From the NCBI GenBank assembly GCA_003165235.1, contig PLSV01000361.1, forward strand, positions 1 through 43,159: 43,159 bases of DNA, in the 5' to 3' direction. The position numbers and the translations under genes were made by a program. This DNA comes from Syntrophobacteraceae bacterium (GTDB lineage Bacteria; Desulfobacterota; Syntrophobacteria; Syntrophobacterales; Syntrophobacteraceae). Of this stretch, positions 16,959 to 24,112 are shown in pieces. The first letter of the stretch is position 1; each line of letters begins with the position of its first letter. Below the pieces are notes generated by a model that saw only the letters and a program-made list of their open reading frames with translations, did no database searches and was not told where the DNA came from.

Positions 16959-17411
16959 TCAGGCTTTTTCGGTCCCCTTCCAACCCCCGTAGTAGCGAAA
17001 CATTCTACGCAGCGCATCCTGGTCCGCCATTGGGGAATGGACGTAGATGATTCTGCCGATCGATGCTATTTCGCGGCCTTCAACGCTCATTTGCGCCGAA
17101 CCCAGCGAATCGCTCATCGACGTTGACGCCAGGCGTCCGGAGATCTCAGCGGAAAAACCCGGCCTGAGATCGGGCGCCGCCTTCACATCCTCGATCAGCG
17201 ACATTACGGCCGAGATCCGAAAATCATGCGTATGTATAATCAGCCAGCCAAGGAGCTGAGCCATGGCCTCGATGAACATAACCCCCGGGATGAGCGCTTC
17301 TTTGCTGAAATGCCTGCGGAAATACTCTTCAGAAAGGCAGAAGGTCTTTATCCCCGTTATCGATTCCCCGGGCGCAAGGCTGGTTATCCGGTCATAGAGC
17401 AGAAGTCTCAT
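16959..17411 (-). CDS. FabZ-like dehydratase (DH1)
   Basis: A 150-residue hot-dog fold protein with the same layout as the dehydratase at 13885 (MRLLLYDRI opening). The catalytic pair is His34 in RRHFSKEALIPG and Glu48 in FIEAMAQLLGW. The loop after the His is HFSKEA rather than HFPxxP, a departure from the family. The ATG at 17411 overlaps the stop of the upstream KS-like gene (ATGA). With the second dehydratase it may form a hetero-oligomer or act on a different chain length. Confidence 0.85.
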   Translation of the reverse strand: MRLLLYDRITSLAPGESITGIKTFCLSEEYFRRHFSKEALIPGVMFIEAMAQLLGWLIIHTHDFRISAVMSLIEDVKAAPDLRPGFSAEISGRLASTSMSDSLGSAQMSVEGREIASIGRIIYVHSPMADQDALRRMFRYYGGWKGTEKA

Positions 17412-18691
17412 TTAATTTCACCGGCGGTTTTCTCGACAATCATGGACGCGCAACGGCCTTCATAACTGATCCCATTTATCAGGACCCGGCCCGTGTTCGA
17501 TGGGCCCCTGGGCGCACCGCCTCCCGGGGGCGGGTATGGGCGAATATCCTGCGGCGATGCCGCCAAATCCGGACTGCTCAGCCCAATCGCAGTATTCAGT
17601 ATGGGTCCGGCTGCAAACGCTTCGCCCAATGTTTTGGCCGTAGCGACCATTATAGGCGCTTCCAAAGCCATGCCGAAAATCTTTCGGACAGCTTCCAGTT
17701 CGTTTTGACTCAAACTTCCGAGCATAATCAAATCGATCCGGGTGGGGTCCAGTTCAGCCTGAGAAAGCGCTCCCTCGATCGCGGAGAATATGGCCCGCTC
17801 GGAAGCAAAACGGCCTCTATGGTCCTTTTCGCATGAAAACCCGAAACCAACTACCCTGGCCAGGATGTTCGCCCCTCTATCAACGGCGCCTGACATCGGC
17901 TCCAGAACCAGCATCGCCCCGCCTTCTCCAAGGACAATCTCCGCAGTGGCCCCCTTTGGGCTTCCCGCTCCCGATTGGCGCTCAGGAGGCCGAAGCAATC
18001 CTTTCAACCTGGCCCGAGCGAGACTGAGTGGCGATATCTCCTCACTCACGCCCCCTGCGAGCGCCACTTTTGCTTTTCCTTCCTCCAGAACTTTGACTGC
18101 TTCGGCGACAGCCTGAATCCCGGCGTCTCCGTGCGGCGAAAAAACGCAGTTCTCGCCGCGCAGGCCGAAGTGTATGGCGGCCTGGCAAAAAGCCACATTA
18201 TTAAGCATGCCAAGAGGCCACAAAGGATAAATTTCCTGGCAGCCGCTGAAAAAAAATTTATCGTAGTCCAGATCGCCACCCCGGCTCAGCGACTTGAGTA
18301 CGGCCGGAAGCAGGTCTTCGACGTGATAATCAACCATTCCCATCCCGGCAAAAAATCCCATATCCTGAGGATCGAACATCGCCGGCCTGATTCCGGCGCT
18401 GCACAGGGCTTCCTCCGTAGAGGCGAGCAGAAGCGAAAGATGCTTTCCCATAGACCTGGCAAGCTGAGGATGAATATCGGTCTTAATTGCGGGGGGATTT
18501 TTCGCCTGAGCTGCTAAAAAGCCTGACTCGCCGGCATCGAAATCCGTAATTTCTTCGATGCCGGATTTTCCCGACCTCAACCCCCGACCGATTTCCATAA
18601 CCGAGTTCCCGAGCGAGCAAACCGCTCCCAGCCCCGTTATAACGATTCGATCGGTCAAGGGAGATGAACTGCTGTCAGGGATGGCTTTCAT
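17408..18691 (-). CDS. KS-like subunit lacking catalytic residues (chain-length-factor type)
   Basis: The 427-residue protein keeps the thiolase/KS fold (opening RIVITGLGAVCSLGNSVMEI; the central VLEEGKAKVALAGGVSEEIS; LGEGGAMLVLE) but has lost every catalytic residue. The nucleophile region reads VFSPHGDAGIQA (His187 near the Cys site), the AHGTST motif is replaced by LGSLSQNELE, and the second His motif reads TAKTLGEAFAAG. This is the behaviour of chain-length-factor/KS-beta subunits. Its ATG overlaps the stop of the active KS at 18688 (ATGA), exactly as KS-alpha/KS-beta pairs are arranged. It probably forms a heterodimer with that KS and sets chain length or primes by decarboxylation. Confidence 0.8.
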   Translation of the reverse strand: MKAIPDSSSSPLTDRIVITGLGAVCSLGNSVMEIGRGLRSGKSGIEEITDFDAGESGFLAAQAKNPPAIKTDIHPQLARSMGKHLSLLLASTEEALCSAGIRPAMFDPQDMGFFAGMGMVDYHVEDLLPAVLKSLSRGGDLDYDKFFFSGCQEIYPLWPLGMLNNVAFCQAAIHFGLRGENCVFSPHGDAGIQAVAEAVKVLEEGKAKVALAGGVSEEISPLSLARARLKGLLRPPERQSGAGSPKGATAEIVLGEGGAMLVLEPMSGAVDRGANILARVVGFGFSCEKDHRGRFASERAIFSAIEGALSQAELDPTRIDLIMLGSLSQNELEAVRKIFGMALEAPIMVATAKTLGEAFAAGPILNTAIGLSSPDLAASPQDIRPYPPPGGGAPRGPSNTGRVLINGISYEGRCASMIVEKTAGEIK

Positions 18692-19977
18692 TGGCGGAAT
18701 TTACCAAGGCATAGACAGGCGTTTTGCCCGCCGAAGCCGAAGGAATTGGATAGCGCGATCCCGTGTTCCATTTCGCGGGCCCGGTTGGGGACATAGTCGA
18801 GGTCGCATTTCGGGTCGGCGAATTCGTAGTTGATCGTCGGAAGGAGCACGGAACGGTTCATGCCGATTATGGTAAGGCCTGCCTCTATTGCGCCTGCGGC
18901 TGCAATGGTGTGGCCTATCATCGACTTGTTGGAGCTGACGGGAATCTTCTTCGCCCTTTCTCCCAGAATCCTCTTTATCGCCAGGGTCTCTATCTGGTCG
19001 TTTTGCAGAGTCGAAGTCCCATGAGCATTAATGTACTCGATATCGGCGCAGGTAAGGCCGGCGTCTGCGATGGCCCCCTGCATGGCGAAAGCCGCGCCGT
19101 CGCCCTTGGGATGCATGTCCGTTATTCGAAACGCATCGCCCGAAGAACCATATCCAAGCACTTCAGCGAAAATGGGCGCCTTGCGTTCAAGAGCATGATC
19201 GAGGCTTTCGAGAACCAGCGTCCCAGCCCCCTCGGACATCACGAAGCCATTTCTTTTTCGGTCGAAGGGCCTGGACGCTTTCTCCGGAGAGGAGTACCTC
19301 TCTGAAAGCGCGCGGATCAGAACGAAACCGACAAAACCCGAAAAGTTGAGATTGGATTCGCACCCTCCGGCAATCATCACGTCCGCTTTGCCCTCTCTAA
19401 TGATCCCGGCCGCCTCGCCGATCGCCTGAGACCCGGCCGCGCAAGCGGACACAATAGTGAGATTGCTGCCCCTGCAATCGAACAGAATCGACAGGATCGA
19501 GGTGGCCACGTCAGGTTTCCTGCGGAAGAAATTAAAGAAGGAATAAACGCCGTTTTTTGTGAGGCCGCTGACATCCCAGACCTCTTTGCCGCTATAGCGG
19601 TATAAGAGGATCATGTCTTCAACCGAAGGATTTTCCCCGTGATACCCGAGGCTTACGCCGATTCTATCCCTGTCTTCGACTAAATCCAGGCGGGCCGCTG
19701 CGACGGCTTCGGACACCGCCGATATCATGAGCTTCAGGCCGCGAGAGCTGCATTTTTCTATTCCCTGGAGCCCTTTAGCCGGGAGAGCATTCAGCCGGGA
19801 ATCGTCCACCTGTCCTCCGATTCGGCAAGGCAATCCCTCCGTCTCAAAAGAACTGATAAAGTCTATTCCAGAGACCCCGTTTCGAGCATTCTCAAAGGTT
19901 TCCCGGCTGTCTTTCCCGATCGGGGTGACCATTCCATAACCCGTAACGACCACCCGCTTTCTCGTATGATAGACCAT
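18688..19977 (-). CDS. Beta-ketoacyl synthase (first KS, KS-A)
   Basis: A 429-residue FabF-type synthase from ATG 19977 with canonical residues Cys179 (SACAAGSQA), His319 (NAHGTSTLQND) and His356 (NKSMIGHTIAAAG, with Lys351). A 14-codon longer in-frame start exists at 20019, but the KS fold begins right after MVYHTRKRVVVTG and AGGG stands six bases upstream of 19977. Both possible starts lie inside an intergenic repeat, which thus supplies the ribosome binding site and first codons. The stop overlaps the KS-like subunit's ATG, indicating stoichiometric production of a KS/chain-length-factor pair. Confidence 0.9.
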   Translation of the reverse strand: MVYHTRKRVVVTGYGMVTPIGKDSRETFENARNGVSGIDFISSFETEGLPCRIGGQVDDSRLNALPAKGLQGIEKCSSRGLKLMISAVSEAVAAARLDLVEDRDRIGVSLGYHGENPSVEDMILLYRYSGKEVWDVSGLTKNGVYSFFNFFRRKPDVATSILSILFDCRGSNLTIVSACAAGSQAIGEAAGIIREGKADVMIAGGCESNLNFSGFVGFVLIRALSERYSSPEKASRPFDRKRNGFVMSEGAGTLVLESLDHALERKAPIFAEVLGYGSSGDAFRITDMHPKGDGAAFAMQGAIADAGLTCADIEYINAHGTSTLQNDQIETLAIKRILGERAKKIPVSSNKSMIGHTIAAAGAIEAGLTIIGMNRSVLLPTINYEFADPKCDLDYVPNRAREMEHGIALSNSFGFGGQNACLCLGKFRQ

Positions 19978-20075
19978 AAATAACCCTATGCGACGAGTGA
20001 TGCATAGCCCGGAAGGCATCCCCGCAAGGGTCTATCGTGCGCGTTGGGCGTTCGCGGGATGCCTTGTTCTCGGCA
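19965..20075 (-). repeat. Intergenic repeat, copy B (TGATAGAC ends)
   Basis: On the minus strand this copy shows AAGGCATCCCGCG, then CACGATAGACCC, GATGCCTTCCGGGC, CGCATAGGGTTATTTAT and GGTCTATCATACGAG. GATAGAC at 19968-19974 and GTCTATC at 20030-20036 (plus strand) form an inverted pair, and AAGGCATCCC/GGGATGCCTT form another. It aligns over its whole length with the copy at 32046. The start codon of KS-A lies in it. Confidence 0.8.
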
Positions 20076-20108
20076 TATTCAAATACGGTCCTGAAGCTTA
20101 TCCTGTCA

Positions 20109-20672
20109 TTAAAAGATTTTTTTATTCTCCTGGACCTGATTCAGCCAGATTTGCGTGAGGTCATCACCACTGGTGAATGTCGCCGCCTCACCACACGATC
20201 CGCAATGTATGTGGGTTTCCTCGTGCAGGTTCCAGCTCTGGGCCCCACAGTTGACACATTTTTCGGGCAGCGTATCCAGAAGATTCACTACCCCTTCGAC
20301 GATAGAGCTGACCGTAACCATTGCGGGCAGATCGTCCATGTCCATGCCGGCATGAAGCTTTTTCCCGGACCCGTCGTACCGTACTGCCAGCACTTCGGCG
20401 GCTTTGCCGGTCAGCTTGCCGTCCGAATCGATTGCGCTTTCTTCACCGAACAGCTCCTCCATATGATCGAGGACGGAGCGCCGGGCCATCTTGATCCCGA
20501 AAGTCTGTTCCAGGCGGTAATTTATATCCAGAAAATCGAGCGATTCGGCGCCAAGGTCTTTCATCAGGGAACTTTCCGGTTTAACGCTCGCCGGATTGAT
20601 ATCGATTCCCTCCGAGATAGCTTTTTTTACTTCCTCCAGGACCCTCTGTTCGGGAATGAGATTTTGTTTCAT
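20109..20672 (-). CDS. Acyl carrier protein with C-terminal zinc ribbon
   Basis: Residues 1-80 are an acyl carrier protein: helix I, then LMKDLGAESLDFLDINYRLE with Ser44 as the phosphopantetheine site, then a second helical pair. A linker of about 55 residues follows, and the C-terminus has a CxxC...CxxC knuckle pair (Cys139, Cys142, Cys157, Cys160) typical of a zinc ribbon. At 187 residues it is more than twice normal ACP length. ATG 20672 overlaps the upstream SDR stop (TAATG). The next gene is the active KS. It is the only carrier protein in the cluster and is therefore the likely chain carrier; the ribbon could dock a partner or nucleic acid, and its role is unknown. Confidence 0.85.
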   Translation of the reverse strand: MKQNLIPEQRVLEEVKKAISEGIDINPASVKPESSLMKDLGAESLDFLDINYRLEQTFGIKMARRSVLDHMEELFGEESAIDSDGKLTGKAAEVLAVRYDGSGKKLHAGMDMDDLPAMVTVSSIVEGVVNLLDTLPEKCVNCGAQSWNLHEETHIHCGSCGEAATFTSGDDLTQIWLNQVQENKKIF

Positions 20673-21481
20673 TATGAGTCAACCCCTTTTCTTGATTTCT
20701 GCTCTCCTGCCCATGCGGGGCGATATAGTCTATTGCTCAAGCCATTGTCAACCACAATGGTCTGGCCGCGAATCCCTCGAGCGGCGGGGCCGCAAAGAAA
20801 AACAGCTACGTCGGCAATGGCGTCCGGACTTACGCACAGTTCCTCAGGTATGTGCTCAAGCTCTTCCATGTGCTGCCGCAGGACCTTGAACGAGTCCGTT
20901 TTGACCACACCACCGCAGATTCCGTTGACGGAAATCTTTCTGGGCGCCAGACTTTCGGCGCAGTCTCTCACTACCGCTTCCATTGCCGCTTTCATGCTTC
21001 CAAGAGGGTAGGCCGGGTTGTAGAAACGGCTCCCCAGACTCGATATGAAAAGGATTTTGCCCTCAGCGGCCCCCAGCAGATGCAAAGCCTCCTGGATACA
21101 GAAGATATTCCCCATGAAGTTGGTTTCGACAAGCTGCCGCATTTCTCTTTCCAGCAGCTTTTCGATCGGCTTGAAAGGAGCTTTGGCCGCATTGAGGACC
21201 AGAAAATCGAGCCGGCCGTATCGGCCTGAAACCGCCTCGATCATCTCCCTGACAGATGATTTCAAACCGATATCAGCCTGCACGACAAAGGCTTTCCGCC
21301 CCAGCCCCTCGATTTCGCGGCAAACCTCCTCCGCTTTTTTTTGCGAACTCCCTCCGGCCTTGGAATGATTTATAACCAGGTCGGCCCCGGCCCGCGCAAA
21401 GCCCAGAGCTATAGCGCGGCCGATTCCCCTCGAGCTTCCGGTTACAAGAGCCGCTTTTCCTGTGAATAAATCCTTTTCCAT
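20672..21481 (-). CDS. SDR resembling FabL-type enoyl-ACP reductase
   Basis: The 269-residue SDR has TGSSRGIG and LNAAKAPFKP (replacing NNAG). Its second half, ISVNGICGGVVKTDSFK and later RGIRGQTIVVDNGLS, closely follows the FabL enoyl-reductase pattern rather than FabG. The catalytic region SSLGSRFYNPAYPLGSMKAA has Tyr158 six residues before Lys164, so it fits neither classical Y-x3-K nor FabI/FabL Y-x6-K. ATG 21481 is preferred over a TTG four codons earlier because it starts the conserved fold; neither has a strong ribosome binding site. If active, it would let the cluster make fully or partly saturated chains. Confidence 0.75.
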   Translation of the reverse strand: MEKDLFTGKAALVTGSSRGIGRAIALGFARAGADLVINHSKAGGSSQKKAEEVCREIEGLGRKAFVVQADIGLKSSVREMIEAVSGRYGRLDFLVLNAAKAPFKPIEKLLEREMRQLVETNFMGNIFCIQEALHLLGAAEGKILFISSLGSRFYNPAYPLGSMKAAMEAVVRDCAESLAPRKISVNGICGGVVKTDSFKVLRQHMEELEHIPEELCVSPDAIADVAVFLCGPAARGIRGQTIVVDNGLSNRLYRPAWAGEQKSRKGVDS

Positions 21482-21548
21482 CACGGTCAGCAAACCATCA
21501 CGTCAAATTCGAGTTAGAAAGGCGGCATTTTAGCACAGTGGTGGAATT

Positions 21549-22406
21549 TTACAACCGGTTGCCGGTGAGAGTTTGCCGGCGAACCAATCCGGCGAGTGCA
21601 AGGAACTCATGTGCCGAAAGAGTTTCCGGACGCCTTTTCGGGTCGATGGCGGCTTGCTCACAGGCGTCTTTTATGGCGCCGGCAGAAAGGCCGAAGACGC
21701 CCGTCAGGCTGTTCCCCAGGGTTTTTCGCCGCTGCTGAAAGGCTTTGCTGACCAGTTTTCTCAGAAATTCGAAGTCAGGACCCGCAGGGCGCTCATTCCC
21801 GAAATCGATCCGAAGCACGATTGAATCCACTTTAGGAGGCGGATAAAACTGGCGGGGCCCGACGGTGAAAAGCGCCTGCACTTTGGAATAAATCCCGAGA
21901 AGGACCGTGAGCACCCCATAGTCTTTTGAGCCTGGAGCGGCGGCGAATCGCATTCCAACCTCCTTCTGGACCATGAACACAGCCCGTTCGATCGCCGGGA
22001 AACTCTCGAGCAGACGAAACACCAAAGGGGAGCTGATGTTATAGGGGAGATTTCCCAGCACAATCAGGCGCTTTCCCTCAGTGTCGCTCAGATTTGCGAA
22101 GTCAAATGAGAGAGCGTCCTGTTCGTAAATTACCGCCTTTTCCGCCGGCGCCCTTTCATGCAGGTACTCAACCATCTCTCCGTCCACCTCGATCAGATAA
22201 AGCCTTTTAACTTTGGGCAACATGAAACGGGTGAGCGCTCCAAGCCCGGGTCCTATCTCAACGGCGACATCGCCCTCTTTCAGCTCGGCGCTTTGAACGA
22301 TCCTTTCGGCGGTTGCCGGCTGCGCAAGGAAATGCTGCCCGAAACGTTTTCGCGGCCGGGATTTATTCTGATGAAAATACTCGCTGGGTGAAAGGAAATC
22401 AGGCAT
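21549..22406 (-). CDS. rsmA: 16S rRNA (adenine(1518)-N6/adenine(1519)-N6)-dimethyltransferase
   Basis: The 285-residue KsgA methyltransferase dimethylates two adjacent adenosines near the 3' end of 16S rRNA, using S-adenosylmethionine, late in small-subunit assembly. Visible motifs are RFGQHFL near the N-terminus, VEIGPGLGALT (motif I, about 49-59), LIEVD (motif II) and GNLPYNISS (motif IV, 118-126). The C-terminal SKAFQQRRKTLGNSL is also typical. The gene is complete. A diverged copy of its first 121 codons plus 60 upstream bases lies at 23600-24027, on the far side of an AbiEii module. Confidence 0.95.
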   Translation of the reverse strand: MPDFLSPSEYFHQNKSRPRKRFGQHFLAQPATAERIVQSAELKEGDVAVEIGPGLGALTRFMLPKVKRLYLIEVDGEMVEYLHERAPAEKAVIYEQDALSFDFANLSDTEGKRLIVLGNLPYNISSPLVFRLLESFPAIERAVFMVQKEVGMRFAAAPGSKDYGVLTVLLGIYSKVQALFTVGPRQFYPPPKVDSIVLRIDFGNERPAGPDFEFLRKLVSKAFQQRRKTLGNSLTGVFGLSAGAIKDACEQAAIDPKRRPETLSAHEFLALAGLVRRQTLTGNRL

Positions 22407-22468
22407 AGAGAACTGGACTCACGCCCTGTGGGGTTTTATGGATGATAACGTCGTTTATGATACATAAA
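22045..22468 (-). repeat. Long direct repeat, copy 1 (inside and upstream of rsmA)
   Basis: These 424 bases match 23604-24027 at a constant offset of 1559 with no gaps; I counted about 28 mismatches, roughly 93% identity. The repeat covers codons 1-121 of rsmA and about 62 bases upstream. It begins at GGGAGATTTCCC, the codons for the conserved GNLP motif, and ends at the TTTATG inverted repeat. Confidence 0.9.
22454..22468. promoter_or_regulatory. Inverted repeat upstream of rsmA
   Basis: TTTATGATACATAAA is a perfect 6+3+6 inverted repeat 48 bases upstream of the rsmA start. The second copy of the region has TTTATCATACATAAA at 24013-24027, one base changed. It also marks the point where the two copies stop matching. 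It may be part of the rsmA promoter, an operator or a junction site. Confidence 0.4.
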
Positions 22469-22553
22469 GAAACAGGTCTATTCAAACGTCATTATTCACC
22501 TCGGCGTGTGTAAAGGTGTTTTCGGTCGTTCATGTTGGCCCGGCAAAATAAAG

Positions 22554-22865
22554 TCAAGGACTCGGGCGCACCGGCTGCAGGCCGGTGCGTGTTGGCAGGG
22601 GCGGCGCGGGCTGGCGGCCGCATTTCAGGTTCCAGTAAGCCCACGAGCGCGCATCAAAGATCCCCGGCGGGGCATTGTCCAACACTTCACTGAAGTCTTC
22701 CTTCCCTACAATTCCCGTGAGCGCCTTCAAATCCTCAACCGTGCCGTAGGTCATGACATGGGCAAGAAAATGCACCGGATCGGCAAGCGCCTTCTCGGGC
22801 TCCTTGAACCAGACGACACGGCGCGCCACGTTTAAAAGTTCCGGTGTCGCGGGTAAAGGCTTCAT
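22554..22865 (-). CDS. Probable partner protein of the AbiEii-type nucleotidyltransferase
   Basis: The 103-residue protein starts at ATG 22865, overlapping the stop of the nucleotidyltransferase gene (ATGA). Its core, VVWFKEPEKALADPVHFLAHV then MTYGTVEDL, and the PPGIFDARSWAYWNLKCGR signature, recur in small proteins encoded beside AbiEii-like genes. I recall the pattern but not a settled family name. It is probably the antitoxin or a regulatory partner. The last residues, TRTGLQPVRPSP, are encoded by a hairpin that may be a terminator, so the tail may be unconserved. Confidence 0.6.
   Translation of the reverse strand: MKPLPATPELLNVARRVVWFKEPEKALADPVHFLAHVMTYGTVEDLKALTGIVGKEDFSEVLDNAPPGIFDARSWAYWNLKCGRQPAPPLPTRTGLQPVRPSP
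22568..22588 (-). terminator. Hairpin at the end of the AbiEii operon
   Basis: GCACCGGC at 22568-22575 and GCCGGTGC at 22581-22588 form a perfect 8-base stem with a 5-base loop. On the minus strand it is followed after about ten bases by a weak T-rich run (TTGACTTTATTTTG). It overlaps the last codons of the small partner gene. Rho-independent termination is plausible but not certain. Confidence 0.45.
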
Positions 22866-23539
22866 GGTGTATGTCCGTTTTCGTCCCTCCGTCCGGCGTA
22901 AGTCGCCACCGGGGGAAGGCTGGCCGGATCGACGGTCTCAACAGCAGCCGCGAGCCGCCTGCGCACATCGGCAGACAGTGTTGGCACATCATCAAAAAAG
23001 GTAAGCGCCTTCAGCGTAATGAGAGGGTTGAAACTGCGCCCATAGATGACACGGCCCGCCGCAAGCGCGGTCGGCAGCTCAATGCCGTGCTGCAGCAGCG
23101 CATCAATATCAAGATAATCTTTTGCCTCGGCTCGTTTCTGCACCACGGCAGCTTTCGTTCCGGCAATATCCAGCAGAGAAGCGACAAACAACGTTCGCCC
23201 CTCCGCTTTCTCCGGAGGCGCGACCCGGCCAAGGCCAAGCCCGCCAAAAAACGAAACCAGGACGGGGCCGGAACGCTCAATGCGGCATTTCAAAGTGTCA
23301 GGGGCGACCTGCACCCGCTCGGCGCCCTTGAGGTAAGGGACAGCGGCGGCAAGTTCATCAGGGTCAACGGACAGGTTTGAGAAAAAATCGAAATCAACCG
23401 ACGCCCGGTGCGCAAGGCGCAACGCAAGCGCCGTCCCGCCATAGAGCGTGAAGTGTTCCGGTGTGGCGTCGAGTTCCGGCCACAGGTCAAGCTGTGGCGG
23501 CGACAAAATGGTCAGGTTGGGCGTGAAGACCATGGGCAA
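22862..23539 (-). CDS. AbiEii/AbiGii-type nucleotidyltransferase (toxin family)
   Basis: The 225-residue protein carries the family signature YGGTALALRLAHRASVDFDFFS (33-54): a Gly-Gly turn and an Asp-x-Asp pair (Asp49, Asp51) for metal and nucleotide binding, together with the conserved HR. A later KDYLDIDALL segment is also characteristic. Members transfer nucleotides to RNA or protein targets and act as toxins in abortive infection or toxin-antitoxin pairs. An in-frame ATG two codons in could also start translation. The gene is translationally coupled to the small gene at 22554 and sits between the two copies of the rsmA 5' region. Confidence 0.85.
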   Translation of the reverse strand: MPMVFTPNLTILSPPQLDLWPELDATPEHFTLYGGTALALRLAHRASVDFDFFSNLSVDPDELAAAVPYLKGAERVQVAPDTLKCRIERSGPVLVSFFGGLGLGRVAPPEKAEGRTLFVASLLDIAGTKAAVVQKRAEAKDYLDIDALLQHGIELPTALAAGRVIYGRSFNPLITLKALTFFDDVPTLSADVRRRLAAAVETVDPASLPPVATYAGRRDENGHTP

Positions 23540-23599
23540 GCCTTTGTGATCGCGTTTGAACTATTCTACCACGGGCCGGAGCGCACTTCATCATCTTGT

Positions 23600-23965
23600 T
23601 TAAGGGAGATTTCCCAGCGCAATCAGGCGCTTTCCCTCTGTGCCGCCCAGATTTTCGAAGTCAAATGAGAGGGCGTCCTGTTCGTAAATTAACGCCTTTT
23701 CCGCCGGCGCCCTTTCACGCAGGTACTCACCCATTTCTCCGTCCACCTCGATCGGATGAAGCCTTTTAACTTCGGGCAACATGAAACGGGTGAGCGCTCC
23801 AAGCCCCGGTCCTATCTCGACGGCGACATCGCCCTCTTTCAGCTCGGCGCTTTGCACGATCCTGAGGGCGGTTGCCGGCTTCGCAAGGAAATGCTGCCCG
23901 AAATGTTTTCGCGGCCGGGATTTCTTCTGATGAAAATACTCGCTGGGCGACAGGAAATCAGGCAT
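23600..23965 (-). pseudogene. Truncated rsmA (ksgA) 5' fragment
   Basis: The 121-codon frame encodes the first 121 residues of KsgA, 107 of them identical to the full copy. It keeps the SAM-binding VEIGPGLGALT motif and ends exactly after ALGNLP, before the motif IV Tyr, where TAA is supplied by unrelated DNA. It lacks half the catalytic domain and the rRNA-binding domain. It keeps its own upstream region, so it may still be transcribed. The second-site differences include LIEVD changed to PIEVD. Confidence 0.9.
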
Positions 23966-24027
23966 AGAGAACGAAACTCACGCCCTGTGGGGTTTTATGG
24001 ATGATAACGTCGTTTATCATACATAAA
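23604..24027 (-). repeat. Long direct repeat, copy 2
   Basis: This is the partner of 22045-22468, in the same orientation. Together they flank the AbiEii module like the two sides of an insertion. Mismatches are spread evenly rather than clustered. Confidence 0.9.
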
Positions 24028-24112
24028 ACGGGAGCCCTATACAAATGCAAACACGGGGCACCCGACCAACCTCTTTAGTGGGGCTATGTTGCGCGATTAG
24101 CAAACAGCACGT

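Noticed and set aside
18688..20019. Longer start of KS-A at 20019
   Set aside because: The extra codons lie in an intergenic repeat and precede the KS fold; ATG 19977 has AGGG at suitable spacing.
20037..21011. 324-codon plus-strand frame opposite the ACP and SDR genes
   Set aside because: It mirrors two well-supported coupled genes and has no recognisable motif.
22041..22060. GGGAGATTTCCC as a perfect palindromic integration site
   Set aside because: Its reverse complement is GGGAAATCTCCC, so only the outer four bases on each side are symmetric. It is kept only as a possible junction.
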